Of a stretch of 38,943 nucleotides of DNA, positions 25,897 to 36,351 are shown one piece after another. The translations under genes and the position numbers were made by a program. This DNA comes from Desulfosarcinaceae bacterium (lineage in GTDB: Bacteria > Desulfobacterota > Desulfobacteria > Desulfobacterales > Desulfosarcinaceae), in assembly GCA_030066015.1 (NCBI GenBank), contig JASJCL010000047.1, positions 1 to 38,943 of the forward strand, read 5' to 3'. The first letter of the stretch is position 1. Each line of letters begins with the position of its first letter. The notes under the pieces are model-generated. The model worked only from the letters and a program-made list of their open reading frames with translations. It was not told the origin of the DNA and searched no databases.

Positions 25897-26168
25897 GATG
25901 AGGCCTCACGACAGATGCCCGATGAGGACTCTCGGCAGATGCCCTGATGAGGGCTCACGGTAGCTGCCCCGATGAGGGCTCACGGCAGATGCCCGACGAG
26001 GACTCTCGGCAGATGCCCATGAGGCCTCACGACAGATGCCCCGGTGAGGACTCACGGCAGATGCCCCGGTGAGGGCTCACGGCAGATGCACTGGTGAGGG
26101 CTCACGGCAGATGCGCTGGTGAGGGCTCACGGCAGATGCCCCGGTGAGGGCACACGGAAGATGTCCCA
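25897..26168. repeat. tandem array: 11 palindromic units of 24-25 bp
   Basis: Units begin at 25897, 25921, 25946, 25971, 25995, 26019, 26044, 26069, 26094, 26119 and 26144. The best unit is gtgagggctcac followed by ggcagatgccccg. The first 12 bases are a small inverted repeat (GTGAG-GG-CTCAC). Several units change on both sides so that pairing is kept: CGAG...CTCG in the fifth, TGAGGCCTCA in the first and sixth. Unit length is not a multiple of three, so it does not code for a repeat protein. No spacer diversity exists, which argues against CRISPR. Confidence 0.9.
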
Positions 26169-26234
26169 GACGGGTGGCGGGTTTCGGTTTCCAATCGTAA
26201 TCGAACAAGGCGCTAACGAGTCGCTAACCTATCC

Positions 26235-26328
26235 GTGATCTCAAAAACATACGGCGGTTGATGCGGTCTCATTTTCAATTGAAGCGCCCCAGGTGATCGG
26301 CGTCATCGGTCCTTCTGGCGCCGGGTGA
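26235..26328 (+). pseudogene. relic of an ABC-transporter ATPase N-terminus
   Basis: One frame reads VISKTYGG up to 26258. Shifting by one base, the next frame reads VSFSIEAPQVIGVIGPSGAG and then a TGA at 26326-26328, exactly where the Walker A Lys-Ser/Thr should follow. Together they reproduce the beginning of an ABC ATPase (KxYGG-VxAV-SFxI...GPSGAGKS), most like the branched-chain amino-acid LivG type. No further ATPase motif follows. It is a short decayed fragment, with an internal frameshift and a stop in the P-loop. Confidence 0.6.
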
Positions 26329-26489
26329 ATCTTAGGGCCCGTAAGCCCAATGGATGACGTGGCGGTAATCTACCATCGCAGACCGCTGCCGCGGTCCTCT
26401 CCTGCATCCTATCGGCGAGAAGCGGGCGGCACTTGCGATAACTGCCCGCATGCAATTGCCGTTAGCGACGCCCATCGCAAGACACGGCA

Positions 26490-27218
26490 TCACTCCAGCG
26501 TCGGTAGTTTTGGCGCCGCCTGGCCTTTCTGAACGAAGGACCCTATGAAGGCGCCCAAGGTGAGTTTTGCGAGTTCGAGAAACTCCTTCTCGAAGAAGGA
26601 AAGCGCCGCGAAGATGATGGTGAGCAATGCGGTTGCCAGCGGTAATCCAGCGAAACCGATTTTTTGAAAGGTCCCGGTGAATCCACTCAAGCTGCTGAGA
26701 ACGACATAGGTTCCGATCGCCTTTTCGTCGCCTTTCTGAATTAGCGGGGCCAGTAGTTCATAATCTTGCGGTGGAATGATAATGGGGACGGTCTGTCCGG
26801 CCGCACCGACCAGTTTGACCCCCAGAGCACCCAGTATGATGGCGCCGATGACGATCAAAATCGCGTACCCATAGTTTTGCAGGGTCCACACCACGACGTT
26901 CTGATCCACTGCGGGCGCCTCAACACGGCCCGTTTTCATAAACATCCAGACCAGTACGAACAGCAGCGCGACGGTCCCCGTCAACAGGAAGTATCCGCTC
27001 CCGGCCATAAATTTGTTGATGAAGGGCCGTTCCTGATGTGACGGATCCCTTGGCGCAACGCCTGCGGGCGGCGTCCCACCTCCCGGCGTCGGCGAAGTGC
27101 CAGCCGCATGGGGCGACGCACTGGCTGGTGCACCACCGCCGCCAGCGGCCGACCCGCTGGCAGATGATCCGCCCCCTGAAGGGGAGGCCTGGTTTGTCGG
27201 ATTGGATGTATCCATCAT
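26490..27218 (-). CDS. membrane protein with Ser/Gly/Pro/Ala-rich N-terminal tail
   Basis: Two ATGs (27218, 27215) share the GGAGAG site upstream; the second has the better spacing. The first 65 residues of about 241 are low-complexity Ser, Gly, Ala and Pro. They are followed by hydrophobic segments near residues 73-93, 115-137 and about 195-215, with a short QKGDEKAIGTYVVL loop region between. The tail could be a flexible cytoplasmic or periplasmic linker. No family is recognised. It is not clearly in an operon with the 27453 gene (234 bases apart), although both are on the minus strand. Confidence 0.7.
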   Translation of the reverse strand: MMDTSNPTNQASPSGGGSSASGSAAGGGGAPASASPHAAGTSPTPGGGTPPAGVAPRDPSHQERPFINKFMAGSGYFLLTGTVALLFVLVWMFMKTGRVEAPAVDQNVVVWTLQNYGYAILIVIGAIILGALGVKLVGAAGQTVPIIIPPQDYELLAPLIQKGDEKAIGTYVVLSSLSGFTGTFQKIGFAGLPLATALLTIIFAALSFFEKEFLELAKLTLGAFIGSFVQKGQAAPKLPTLE

Positions 27219-27452
27219 GTCTCTCCCGTGTGAAAAGCGCCTTTCGTTTCACGCCGCAGCGGTTCGACCGAGGGGTGCGGATGCGGTCTCGAGGAGATCC
27301 GCGTCCTGCTGACGCCGTCACGAAAATGCGGCGACGGTGTCGATCAGGTTCCCTGCTGCGCTCAACGCGTCTGCCGATGGTGGGTGCGCGATCCGGGACC
27401 TGCCTCACCGTGACAGGGGCTCGATCTCCCCAAAAAACACCCTAGCCGATGG

Positions 27453-27770
27453 TCACGGCTCTTGCTCGCCAATCTCTTCTGAGCTGGTGGCCAGATCGCC
27501 AGAGAGGGTGTCGGTGTCCATTCGCAGGAACAACGGCTTCTCATAGCGAAGAATATCGATGACGTCATTGAACTGCGCGGCTGAAAAATGCAAGGAGGGT
27601 AGATTCTCTCCTGAAGTCGCGTTGGGTGGCACATGGTCCGCGTAAAAGACCAACCGTCCCACATACTGCCATGGCGAGCTAGTATAGCAGCTCAAGCAGG
27701 CCACCAGATTCCCCCCGCCAGCTCGATAGCTCAGGAGGTAGCGGTCAAATTGGTTGTGTATCCACGCCAT
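27453..27770 (-). CDS. small conserved-looking hypothetical protein, 105 aa
   Basis: The frame is open further upstream, but the ATG at 27770 has a perfect AAAGGAGG eight to nine bases away, which decides the start (MAWIHNQFDRYLLSYRAGG). The chain is soluble, with a CLSC pair at about residues 28-31, WQYVGRLVFYADHVPPN in the middle and an acidic C-terminus (SSEEIGEQEP). This looks like a compact beta-rich domain. It starts 41 bases after the stop of the secreted Cys-rich protein on the same strand, so the two are probably one unit. Its function is unknown. Confidence 0.7.
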   Translation of the reverse strand: MAWIHNQFDRYLLSYRAGGGNLVACLSCYTSSPWQYVGRLVFYADHVPPNATSGENLPSLHFSAAQFNDVIDILRYEKPLFLRMDTDTLSGDLATSSEEIGEQEP

Positions 27771-27811
27771 CTTATCTGCCTCCTTTCCGAGGCGTCGACC
27801 ACCACGAGCGG

Positions 27812-28558
27812 TTAGTCGTCGGTTGCGCTCATGGTAGAGACCCAACACCCGGAATCGCTCGCGCTGACGGGTGTATCTCTGGCCGGATTGCAGGTGTAGT
27901 CCGTCTCTCCGAAGGGGACGCACCTGTGGCTTCCATCCTCAAAAAACCCACAAAAGCCTTGCCTGCATTGAAAATCATTTAGGCACTCTTCGCAATTATC
28001 CCGCATTTTGGTCTCCAGGTCTGATAGGGCGTTGGTCGTCAATCGTCGCAGGAAAATCCGGTCCGTATTCGATCCACCACCAGCGTTGGCGGTTGTGAAG
28101 CTGAGTTCCAAGCTGAACAAGCCATTGACTGGCGATATTTCCAGATCCGCCAAAAACAGATGCTGCCATTGGTCGGTAAGATTGACAAAAGCGGACGGCC
28201 CACTCTCAAAACAGGTCGTACCGCAGCTGTTATAGGAACGTATGCTCACCGATGCCCTGCTTGCGTCGGCCACCTCTGCACGCACTTGAAGGTTAAAATC
28301 GATGATGTCACCGCGATCGCCGTACAATGGCAGGTTCAATGTCAGCTGAGCGGGATTGCCCTCGACGATGGTGTATCCGGCATCCACTCGCAGTCCGACG
28401 CCGTCCGGGTTCACCACCCGCCACTTGGAGATGAAGTTGGATTCAATGATGGTTCGGTCCAGATCTGCCGCTGCACACAGCCGCGGTGGCCACCCAACGG
28501 CAAAGACGATCCCCAAAACGGCCACGCTCGCCCACCAGGGGAGGCTTTGTAATCTCAT
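27812..28558 (-). CDS. secreted protein with Cys-rich C-terminal module
   Basis: The ATG at 28558 (MRLQSLPWWASVAVLGIVFA) begins a clear signal peptide ending near CAAA; the upstream in-frame extension has no RBS. The mature part, about residues 32-190, is beta-rich with Asn/Asp-dense loops, resembling a carbohydrate-binding-type beta-sandwich. It is followed by a Cys cluster (DNCEECLNDFQCRQGFCGFF...CVPF...YTCNP) with eight closely spaced Cys, similar in spacing to disulphide-bonded CxxC/CxxxxC modules of delta-proteobacterial surface proteins. The sandwich and Cys-module identities are inference. The following gene at 27770 probably belongs with it. Confidence 0.68.
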   Translation of the reverse strand: MRLQSLPWWASVAVLGIVFAVGWPPRLCAAADLDRTIIESNFISKWRVVNPDGVGLRVDAGYTIVEGNPAQLTLNLPLYGDRGDIIDFNLQVRAEVADASRASVSIRSYNSCGTTCFESGPSAFVNLTDQWQHLFLADLEISPVNGLFSLELSFTTANAGGGSNTDRIFLRRLTTNALSDLETKMRDNCEECLNDFQCRQGFCGFFEDGSHRCVPFGETDYTCNPARDTPVSASDSGCWVSTMSATDD

Positions 28559-28931
28559 TGTGTCCACTTTCTTTTGGATTAGGGGTTGGGTACCCGAAGA
28601 TCGGGAACACTTTTCAAACCGCATTTGGGCCATTACCGGATGTGACGAACCGATTTTTTGGCAGACCGGATCATCAGCGAGAACTGTGGTCCAGTATCAC
28701 TAAAGGCGGATTTGGGTATGGATCTCTGGTGTCGGTGCGGTTGGATCGCTGGTGTGGCGGGATACGGTTTTTATGGCATGGAAAGGTCAGCGGTGTCAAT
28801 CAACCAGGCCGTCCGATTGGGCCGATGGCGGAAGGATAGGGCCTTGCTGGTGCAGCGGCGACGGGTGCCGTCCTAGGGGTGTGATGAGGTCGGGATGGGG
28901 GGCGGCCGCATCACCCCTGCCATGGGAGATG
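28559..28931. other. intergenic stretch before the katG terminator
   Basis: No gene is supported. The open frames on both strands lack RBS signals and read as GC-rich chance translation. The region should contain the promoter of the secreted Cys-rich protein (minus strand), but no good -35/-10 pair was found. Confidence 0.35.
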
Positions 28932-28972
28932 TAAAAACGGGCGGCGTTTCGTTTGGCGATGAAACGCCGCCC
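28932..28972 (-). terminator. rho-independent terminator of katG
   Basis: On the minus strand a perfect 12-bp stem (28972-28961 pairs with 28950-28939) with a 10-base loop is followed at once by GTTTTTAC. It lies about 110 bases past the katG stop, beyond the tandem array. This is the clearest intrinsic terminator in the window. Confidence 0.88.
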
Positions 28973-29020
28973 TGATGAGATCTTCCCGGCTGATATCCGG
29001 TGAGGGTTCGGTATAGATTT

Positions 29021-31729
<2,709 letters not shown>

Positions 31730-32173
31730 TTAAGATGGTTCTTCCTCACAGGCGCTGCAGATACCGAAAAAATCCAGTCGATGACTCAGCACCGTAAAAT
31801 TGGTCTCCGTTGCCACCGCTCGCGTTATCTCATCAAGGTTGGCCAGGCTTGGGTCGACAATTTTCTTGCACTTGATGCAGATGACGTGGGGATGGGGGGT
31901 TGGCTTGTTGCCATCATAGCGGTTGCTCCCATCGGGAAAGCCCAGCTCGAGAACTTCGCCCAATGATTTGATGAGAACAATCGTTCGGTAGACAGTGGCA
32001 AGACTCATGGTCGGAAAGTCTGCTGTGATCTGGGTATGGATCTCCTCAACGCTGGGGTGGCCCTCGCTTTTGGCGAGAATCCTCACGATCGCCAATCGCT
32101 GCGGCGTTATCTTGTGGCCATTGTCCCGGAGTTTCTGGAGGATGGCGTCAAATCTGGTGTGGTGGCTCGCCAA
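31730..32173 (-). CDS. perR: PerR-type Fur-family peroxide regulator
   Basis: This is a 147-residue Fur-family repressor. The N-terminal winged helix contains ITPQRLAIVRIL and TVYRTI; the C-terminal dimer domain carries two CxxC zinc sites (CIKC and CSAC). The regulatory metal site fits PerR better than Fur: RYD, then HPHVIC, then KKIVDP with Asp where Fur usually has Glu. PerR senses peroxide by metal-catalysed oxidation and derepresses katG-type genes. The start is TTG at 32173 with AGGAA six bases upstream; no in-frame ATG is near, so the TTG is preferred. A palindromic AT-rich operator sits just upstream. katG is the next gene downstream. Confidence 0.9.
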   Translation of the reverse strand: MASHHTRFDAILQKLRDNGHKITPQRLAIVRILAKSEGHPSVEEIHTQITADFPTMSLATVYRTIVLIKSLGEVLELGFPDGSNRYDGNKPTPHPHVICIKCKKIVDPSLANLDEITRAVATETNFTVLSHRLDFFGICSACEEEPS

Positions 32174-32198
32174 ATGAAATTCCTGAATGCTAAGTAAG

Positions 32199-32222
32199 AA
32201 TTATTCGCAATTGAAAATAATT
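32199..32222. promoter_or_regulatory. Fur/PerR-type palindromic operator
   Basis: A 24-base palindrome (20 of 24 positions symmetric) has half-sites AATTATT and AATAATT separated by 10 bases with a central CAATTG. It lies about 26 bases upstream of the TTG start of the PerR-type gene, where autorepression would act. The dyad and AT-richness match Fur-family boxes in general terms. Confidence 0.6.
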
Positions 32223-32388
32223 ATCTTTCCCAGCGATGTCAATCATCCAACTCGTTTGGCGGGCGTTACGATCGCGCACGGTGCGACGCCTCTGCTGACA
32301 ATCTTCTCTCGCGAAGAGCGGACGGGCCCCAAAGGCACCATCTCGCCCACTGACGCCATCACTCAGGATCTTACAGAACTGTGTTCAG

Positions 32389-32405
32389 TGGCGCCCACGG
32401 CGCCA
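32389..32405 (-). terminator. short GC hairpin at the hydrolase stop codon
   Basis: A perfect 7-bp stem (32389-32395 with 32399-32405, loop CAC) immediately follows the stop codon of the minus-strand hydrolase gene. No T run follows, so termination efficiency is doubtful. Confidence 0.35.
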
Positions 32406-33098
32406 TTACGGGGCTCGCTCCTCATCCAGCCAGCGCAGACAATGGTCGGCGATCTCCGCATAGCAGCGCGCCTGTGCATCGGCCTGCGCTTTGGGAAGAT
32501 CGAAGGAGTGGTTGCCACCCTCGATGATCACCAACTCCGGGATGGGATCCAATGCTGCCAGCACCGGTCGAAGATAGGCCAGATCGCAAAATGCATCGCG
32601 GCTGCCGGTGAGGAACAGCATCGGCATTTCAATGGCGGGCAGGTGGGCGTCTCGCAGTTTGTCCTTGCGGCCCGGTGCGTGGAGTGGATAGCCTAAGAAG
32701 ATCAGCCTGTCCACATCCAGGCGCTGCTCGGCCGCCAGCTGAGAGGCCACTCGCCCGCCCATGGACTTTCCCGCGGCTACCAGGCGGACCGGCTGACAGC
32801 CGGCATCCCGTTTGACCCAGTCGATCGCCGCCAGCCAGGTCGCCTCCAGACGTTTCTGGCTATCGGGGGAGGATTTGCCGCGATCCGCGTAAGGGAAGTT
32901 GAAACGCAGGGTCAGCATACCGGCATTCGCCAAGGCGTCGCCAACGGCGACAAGCAGCGGGTTCTCCTTGGTATTGGCGGCCCCGTGGGCGAGAATGACG
33001 GCATCGCCGTGGCCCGGCTGCCAGTCATCGGGACGGGTCAAGCTGGCGCTGAAACGCAGGTCGCCATCGATGGGGATATGGACCGATTCCGTCAGCAT
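32406..33098 (-). CDS. alpha/beta hydrolase (KANL3/Tex30-like)
   Basis: The ATG at 33098 has AAGGAG nine bases upstream and gives 230 residues; the upstream extension has no RBS. The alpha/beta hydrolase triad is complete: nucleophile S112 in GKSMGG, D168 in LTGSRDAF, and H197 in GGNHSFD. An oxyanion block (LAHGAANTKENP) sits near residues 37-46. This set matches small cytosolic hydrolases of the Tex30/KANL3 type, usually acting on esters or acyl compounds; the substrate is unknown. It diverges from the HAD phosphatase with a 259-base gap containing one possible small ORF. Confidence 0.85.
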   Translation of the reverse strand: MLTESVHIPIDGDLRFSASLTRPDDWQPGHGDAVILAHGAANTKENPLLVAVGDALANAGMLTLRFNFPYADRGKSSPDSQKRLEATWLAAIDWVKRDAGCQPVRLVAAGKSMGGRVASQLAAEQRLDVDRLIFLGYPLHAPGRKDKLRDAHLPAIEMPMLFLTGSRDAFCDLAYLRPVLAALDPIPELVIIEGGNHSFDLPKAQADAQARCYAEIADHCLRWLDEERAP

Positions 33099-33114
33099 GG
33101 CGTCATTCTCCTTT

Positions 33115-33303
33115 TCAGCAGGCGTCCAAATTATTCTTCCGGTCGCACAAGGGCGCAAAAGGGAGTTTCTGCACCTCTACCGCACGATCGGCGTCCGTGC
33201 CGGGCTTGGGCGTTTTTACCGCCCTTACTCCCGTGACACCTGTTGGGGTCATGCCGATTAGCGGTTTGCCTCGGGAAGTGAAAATGATATTGAACGCTAC
33301 CAT
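33115..33303 (-). CDS. possible 62-aa ORF in the hydrolase leader
   Basis: The reading MVAFNIIFTSRGKPLIGMTP ends at a stop 16 bases before the hydrolase ATG. Composition is protein-like but no RBS is visible before the ATG at 33303 and no family is recognised. It could be a leader peptide or a chance frame on the strand of the hydrolase. Confidence 0.25.
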   Translation of the reverse strand: MVAFNIIFTSRGKPLIGMTPTGVTGVRAVKTPKPGTDADRAVEVQKLPFAPLCDRKNNLDAC

Positions 33304-33357
33304 TGCAGGTGTAAAGCCGCAAGAGCGACGATCACGGCACAAGGGAGGGGGCAGCGG

Positions 33358-34011
33358 ATGATAGGGGCCGTCATTTTTGATATGGATGGTCTCTTGATCG
33401 ATTCTGAACCGGTCTGGGACCAGGCCCGCAGCATGATGGCAGCTGAAGCGGGCAGAAATTGGAACACGGATGACCACAAGGCCGTCATGGGTGTGAGCAC
33501 GGCCGAGTGGGTGGACTACATGATTCGTCGCTTGGCGTTGACGGCGCCACCCGAGACGGTTGAGGCCCATATCATCGCCCAGATGGTGGCCCTCTATCAA
33601 CGCGAGATCCCCTTCTTTGAGGGCGCCGTCGAAGCGGTCGTCCAGGCGGCCGAACGGTATCCAGTGGGACTGGCCTCCGGGTCTCCGCGGCCCCTCATCG
33701 ATACCGTCACCCGCCACCCGGCCTTGGCCGGGAAGTTTACGGCGATCCTCTCCGGCGACCAAGTGGCCCGGGGCAAACCTGCCCCGGACGTGTACCTCGC
33801 CGTCGCCGCCGCAATCGGCGTGGCACCCAAGCACTGTATCTGCTTGGAGGATTCGGGCAACGGTATCCTGGCCGCCAAAAACGCCGGGATGAAGGTGATC
33901 GCCGTGCCCGATGCCCGGTTTGCACCATCGGAGGATCTTCTCCAACATGCGGACATGACCCTCGCGTCGATCTCCCAATTCAACCTGGAGATACTGGCGG
34001 GATTGGCATGA
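33358..34011 (+). CDS. HAD-superfamily phosphatase (sugar-phosphate type)
   Basis: This 217-residue HAD subfamily IA enzyme starts at an ATG preceded by GGGAGGGGG. Motif I is FDMDG (D8, D10), a capping helical domain follows (about 15-85), motif II is ASGSPRP, motif III is the KPAPDVYL block with its Lys, and motif IV is CLEDSGNG. This pattern is that of hexitol-phosphatase, beta-phosphoglucomutase and 2-deoxyglucose-6-phosphatase relatives. Dephosphorylation of a small sugar phosphate is likely, but the exact substrate is not readable. It leads the HAD-MFS-nitroreductase set; the MFS gene begins 70 bases after its stop. Confidence 0.9.
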   Translation: MIGAVIFDMDGLLIDSEPVWDQARSMMAAEAGRNWNTDDHKAVMGVSTAEWVDYMIRRLALTAPPETVEAHIIAQMVALYQREIPFFEGAVEAVVQAAERYPVGLASGSPRPLIDTVTRHPALAGKFTAILSGDQVARGKPAPDVYLAVAAAIGVAPKHCICLEDSGNGILAAKNAGMKVIAVPDARFAPSEDLLQHADMTLASISQFNLEILAGLA

Positions 34012-34081
34012 CGGACGGATGCGGTCCGTATTGGCAGGCCGCTGCGGCCCACCCGGCAAACTCCATCGCACTGCAGCGCAT

Positions 34082-35269
34082 ATGGACCTAAATAGACCCC
34101 TCATCACCGCCGCCGCCTTCATGTCGTTGGCCTTGAATGGTATGACCTTCGCCTTCGTCGGTACCAGCCTTCCCGCTCTGCGCGAATTTATGAGCATCAA
34201 CGTTGAACTGGCCGGCAATCTGATGGCCACCTTTCAAGCGGGGTTTACGCTCTTCACCCTCACCGGGGGGCTGATGTCGGACCTCATGCGACGGGAGCGG
34301 GTGCTGCTCCTTGGTTCGCTTCTCATGACCGGCGGCACCTTGCTCCTCGGCCATTGGACCGCTTTCAGTATCAATCTGATCCTGTTCTTTAGTCTCGGGA
34401 TGGGGGCGGGCTTGGTCCTCAGCGGATCCAACGCACTGCTGGTGGGGCTCTATCCCGCTCACAAGGGCTTGATACTCAACGTCCACCATGTCTTCTTCGG
34501 CCTCGGTTCGCTCATCGGCCCCCTGCTCATGGGGTGGCTATTGCCGTTGGGGATCTGGACGCTGGGATATCGCGGATTGGGCGCTGCATCCGTGCTGTTG
34601 GCGGTGATTTTCTGCCTGGTCAACACGTCGCGGGTGATCATTGCGAAGAAGCGGGATTTCGGTAGCCAGGTCGGTGGCCTCTTGACCTCGCCCCTCTATC
34701 TAGTCCTGGCGGGGGTGAGTGCTCTGGCGGTCGGGGTTCAGTTGGCCCTCACGCTGCTGGCCGTTCTCTTCCTGACGGAGGCCAAAGCCCTCTCCATCGG
34801 CGCGGCCAGCCTGGCCCTCTCGATCTTCTTCGTGCTGTTGGTGCTCGGTCGCCTCATATGCGGGCGGCTCTCGCTCCTCCTGGGAAATGCCAGGATCACC
34901 CTCGTTCTGCTGATGGGTCAGGCCTTGACGCTCTTTCTGGCCTGGCGCAGCATGGGGATGGTGAGCTTCCTGTTCATCGTGTTGAGCGGGCTGGGCTTTT
35001 CCGCCATCTACCCCAGCCTGCTGGCCCTGACCAGCCTGCTGTTTCGGTCGGTCGAGGGATCGGCCCTGGGAATCCTCTCCACTCTGGCCGGGTTGGGATC
35101 GATACTGATCCTCTGGCTCAACGGCATCGTGGCGGAACGGACCAGCGTGGGGACCGGTTTTGCCGTCCTGGTGGCCGCATCGATTGGTGCGCTGATGCTG
35201 TTTGGGATAAACTTTCATCGGGTACGCCGGCGGGAACGGATGGCCGCCGATACCGCCACATCCGCGTGA
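34082..35269 (+). CDS. MFS transporter, 12 transmembrane segments
   Basis: The ATG at 34082 (MDLNRPLITAAAF) leads directly into the first membrane helix; an in-frame ATG at 34019 would add 21 residues with no RBS advantage. The chain of about 395 residues has twelve hydrophobic segments in two halves, with the typical GGLMSDLMRRER loop between helices 2 and 3. The short helix 6-7 loop is basic (AKKRDFGSQ). MFS permeases move sugars, drugs or organic acids by proton coupling. Close association with a sugar-phosphatase-like HAD gene favours a small-metabolite substrate, but this is inference. Confidence 0.9.
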   Translation: MDLNRPLITAAAFMSLALNGMTFAFVGTSLPALREFMSINVELAGNLMATFQAGFTLFTLTGGLMSDLMRRERVLLLGSLLMTGGTLLLGHWTAFSINLILFFSLGMGAGLVLSGSNALLVGLYPAHKGLILNVHHVFFGLGSLIGPLLMGWLLPLGIWTLGYRGLGAASVLLAVIFCLVNTSRVIIAKKRDFGSQVGGLLTSPLYLVLAGVSALAVGVQLALTLLAVLFLTEAKALSIGAASLALSIFFVLLVLGRLICGRLSLLLGNARITLVLLMGQALTLFLAWRSMGMVSFLFIVLSGLGFSAIYPSLLALTSLLFRSVEGSALGILSTLAGLGSILILWLNGIVAERTSVGTGFAVLVAASIGALMLFGINFHRVRRRERMAADTATSA

Positions 35270-35304
35270 GCCCATTCGGGCGTCGCCAAGAAAGGAGTCG
35301 ATCA

Positions 35305-35862
35305 ATGACGGAATTGCTGCCGGAAATTGCCAAAAGAAGGGCCAATCGGGCGCTGAGTGACACGCCCGTATCGGCCGACACCCTGGCGCGGATCATGACA
35401 GCCGCCACCTACGCGCCATCCTGCTTCAACAACCAATCTTGGCGTTATCTGGTGTTGAACGAAGCGGCATCGCTGGCCAAAGTGCACCCAGCGCTCAGCG
35501 AGGGCAACTATTGGGCCCAACACGCACCCGTGCTGATCGTGGTGGCCACCAGGGCCGATCTGGATTGTCGCCTGAGCGACGGGCGCGAGTATGCCCTGTT
35601 CGACTGCGGGTTGGCCACCCAGAATCTGCTCCTCCAGGCGGTCAAGGAGGGGCTATTTGCCCATCCCATGGCGGGCTTCGACCCCGTTGCGGTGAAATCG
35701 GCCTTCGATATTCCAGAGACCTATACCGTTATCACCCTCGTGGCCATCGGTTACCCAGGGGAGGGTGCTTATTTGAGCGACAAGCACCAGACGGCGGAGA
35801 CCAGCGCCCGTTCGCGTAAACCAGAAAATGAGGTGATCGCCTACAATCGTTGGACCCTCTGA
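35305..35862 (+). CDS. nitroreductase-family flavoprotein
   Basis: The ATG at 35305 has AAAGGAG eight bases upstream and gives 185 residues. The FMN-binding N-terminus RRANRALSDTPV and the SCFNNQSWRYLVL block are family signatures, as is DCGLATQNLLLQAVKEGLFAHPMAGF and the closing VAIGYPGEG. The chain is short but complete for single-domain nitroreductases, which form dimers and use NAD(P)H to reduce quinones or nitro compounds. It follows the MFS gene by 35 bases and is probably cotranscribed. Confidence 0.92.
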   Translation: MTELLPEIAKRRANRALSDTPVSADTLARIMTAATYAPSCFNNQSWRYLVLNEAASLAKVHPALSEGNYWAQHAPVLIVVATRADLDCRLSDGREYALFDCGLATQNLLLQAVKEGLFAHPMAGFDPVAVKSAFDIPETYTVITLVAIGYPGEGAYLSDKHQTAETSARSRKPENEVIAYNRWTL

Positions 35863-36351
35863 ACCGCTGGGGGGCCAAGTGTTACTTCGGGTCGCCGGGC
35901 TGACCACCGGCGGCCCGGCAGCCCCGCCCGACCGCCGGTTGGCCCACCCGCACCGGTGAACTCGCAGGGGCGCCACTGCCGAGCCGCCCAGAAGTTCTCA
36001 TCGGCTTACTTGGCGCCAAATCGGGGCCAGTCCCAGAGAGCCGCTGCCCGGCGGCTCCTCGCCCCCTCCACTTGAGCACGCGACGCCCATTCCCTACCGA
36101 CACCAGGTTCTATCCCCGCTGCGCGTCCGGAGCCGTGGGCGGCATTCCGGAGAATAGCGCCCCTGCAGCCCCAGATCTGTTTTGACCGGCCCTTTGGCGA
36201 CGCCTCCCTCCATCGACAAGACGCCCAGCGGCCGTGAGGAGAGCGCCGGATCGCCGGTTCGCAGTGAGGCCGGGCAGGCCCAGGTGGCGGGACACCTTGG
36301 GCAGATGCCGCTGATGAAACTGGCAATTAGCACTTGATCTCGGGAGGAACT
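35863..36351. other. intergenic stretch, about 490 bases
   Basis: No gene is supported; open frames on the minus strand are shadows without RBS. A 7-bp GC stem (35894-35900 with 35913-35919) soon after the nitroreductase stop may act as a terminator although no T run follows. Confidence 0.4.

Larger units (their letters stand above)
25616..26489. other. 870-base gene-less region with an array and an ABC relic
   Basis: No intact gene is supported. The stretch holds the 11-unit palindromic array (25897-26168) and a frameshifted ABC-ATPase relic (26235-26328). Open frames before the array on both strands have no RBS. Their amino-acid order is Arg-rich and looks like chance translation. This looks like a site of gene decay. 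Confidence 0.55.

Noticed and set aside
25641-25958. Open frames of about 90-105 codons on both strands before and into the first tandem array
   Set aside because: No ribosome binding site, Arg-rich chance composition, and both frames end in or start from the repeat, whose unit length is not a multiple of three.
25897-26168. Possible CRISPR array
   Set aside because: Units are contiguous 24-25 bases with no unique spacers, and no cas genes are in the window.
33115-34230. Minus-strand open frame of 371 codons across the HAD gene
   Set aside because: It is the antisense shadow of the well-supported HAD phosphatase; only its last 62 codons lie outside and are listed as a weak separate ORF.
34858-35862. 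Long frame joining the MFS 3' end to the nitroreductase
   Set aside because: The nitroreductase has its own RBS and ATG at 35305; the upstream part is out of frame with the MFS gene and is a shadow.
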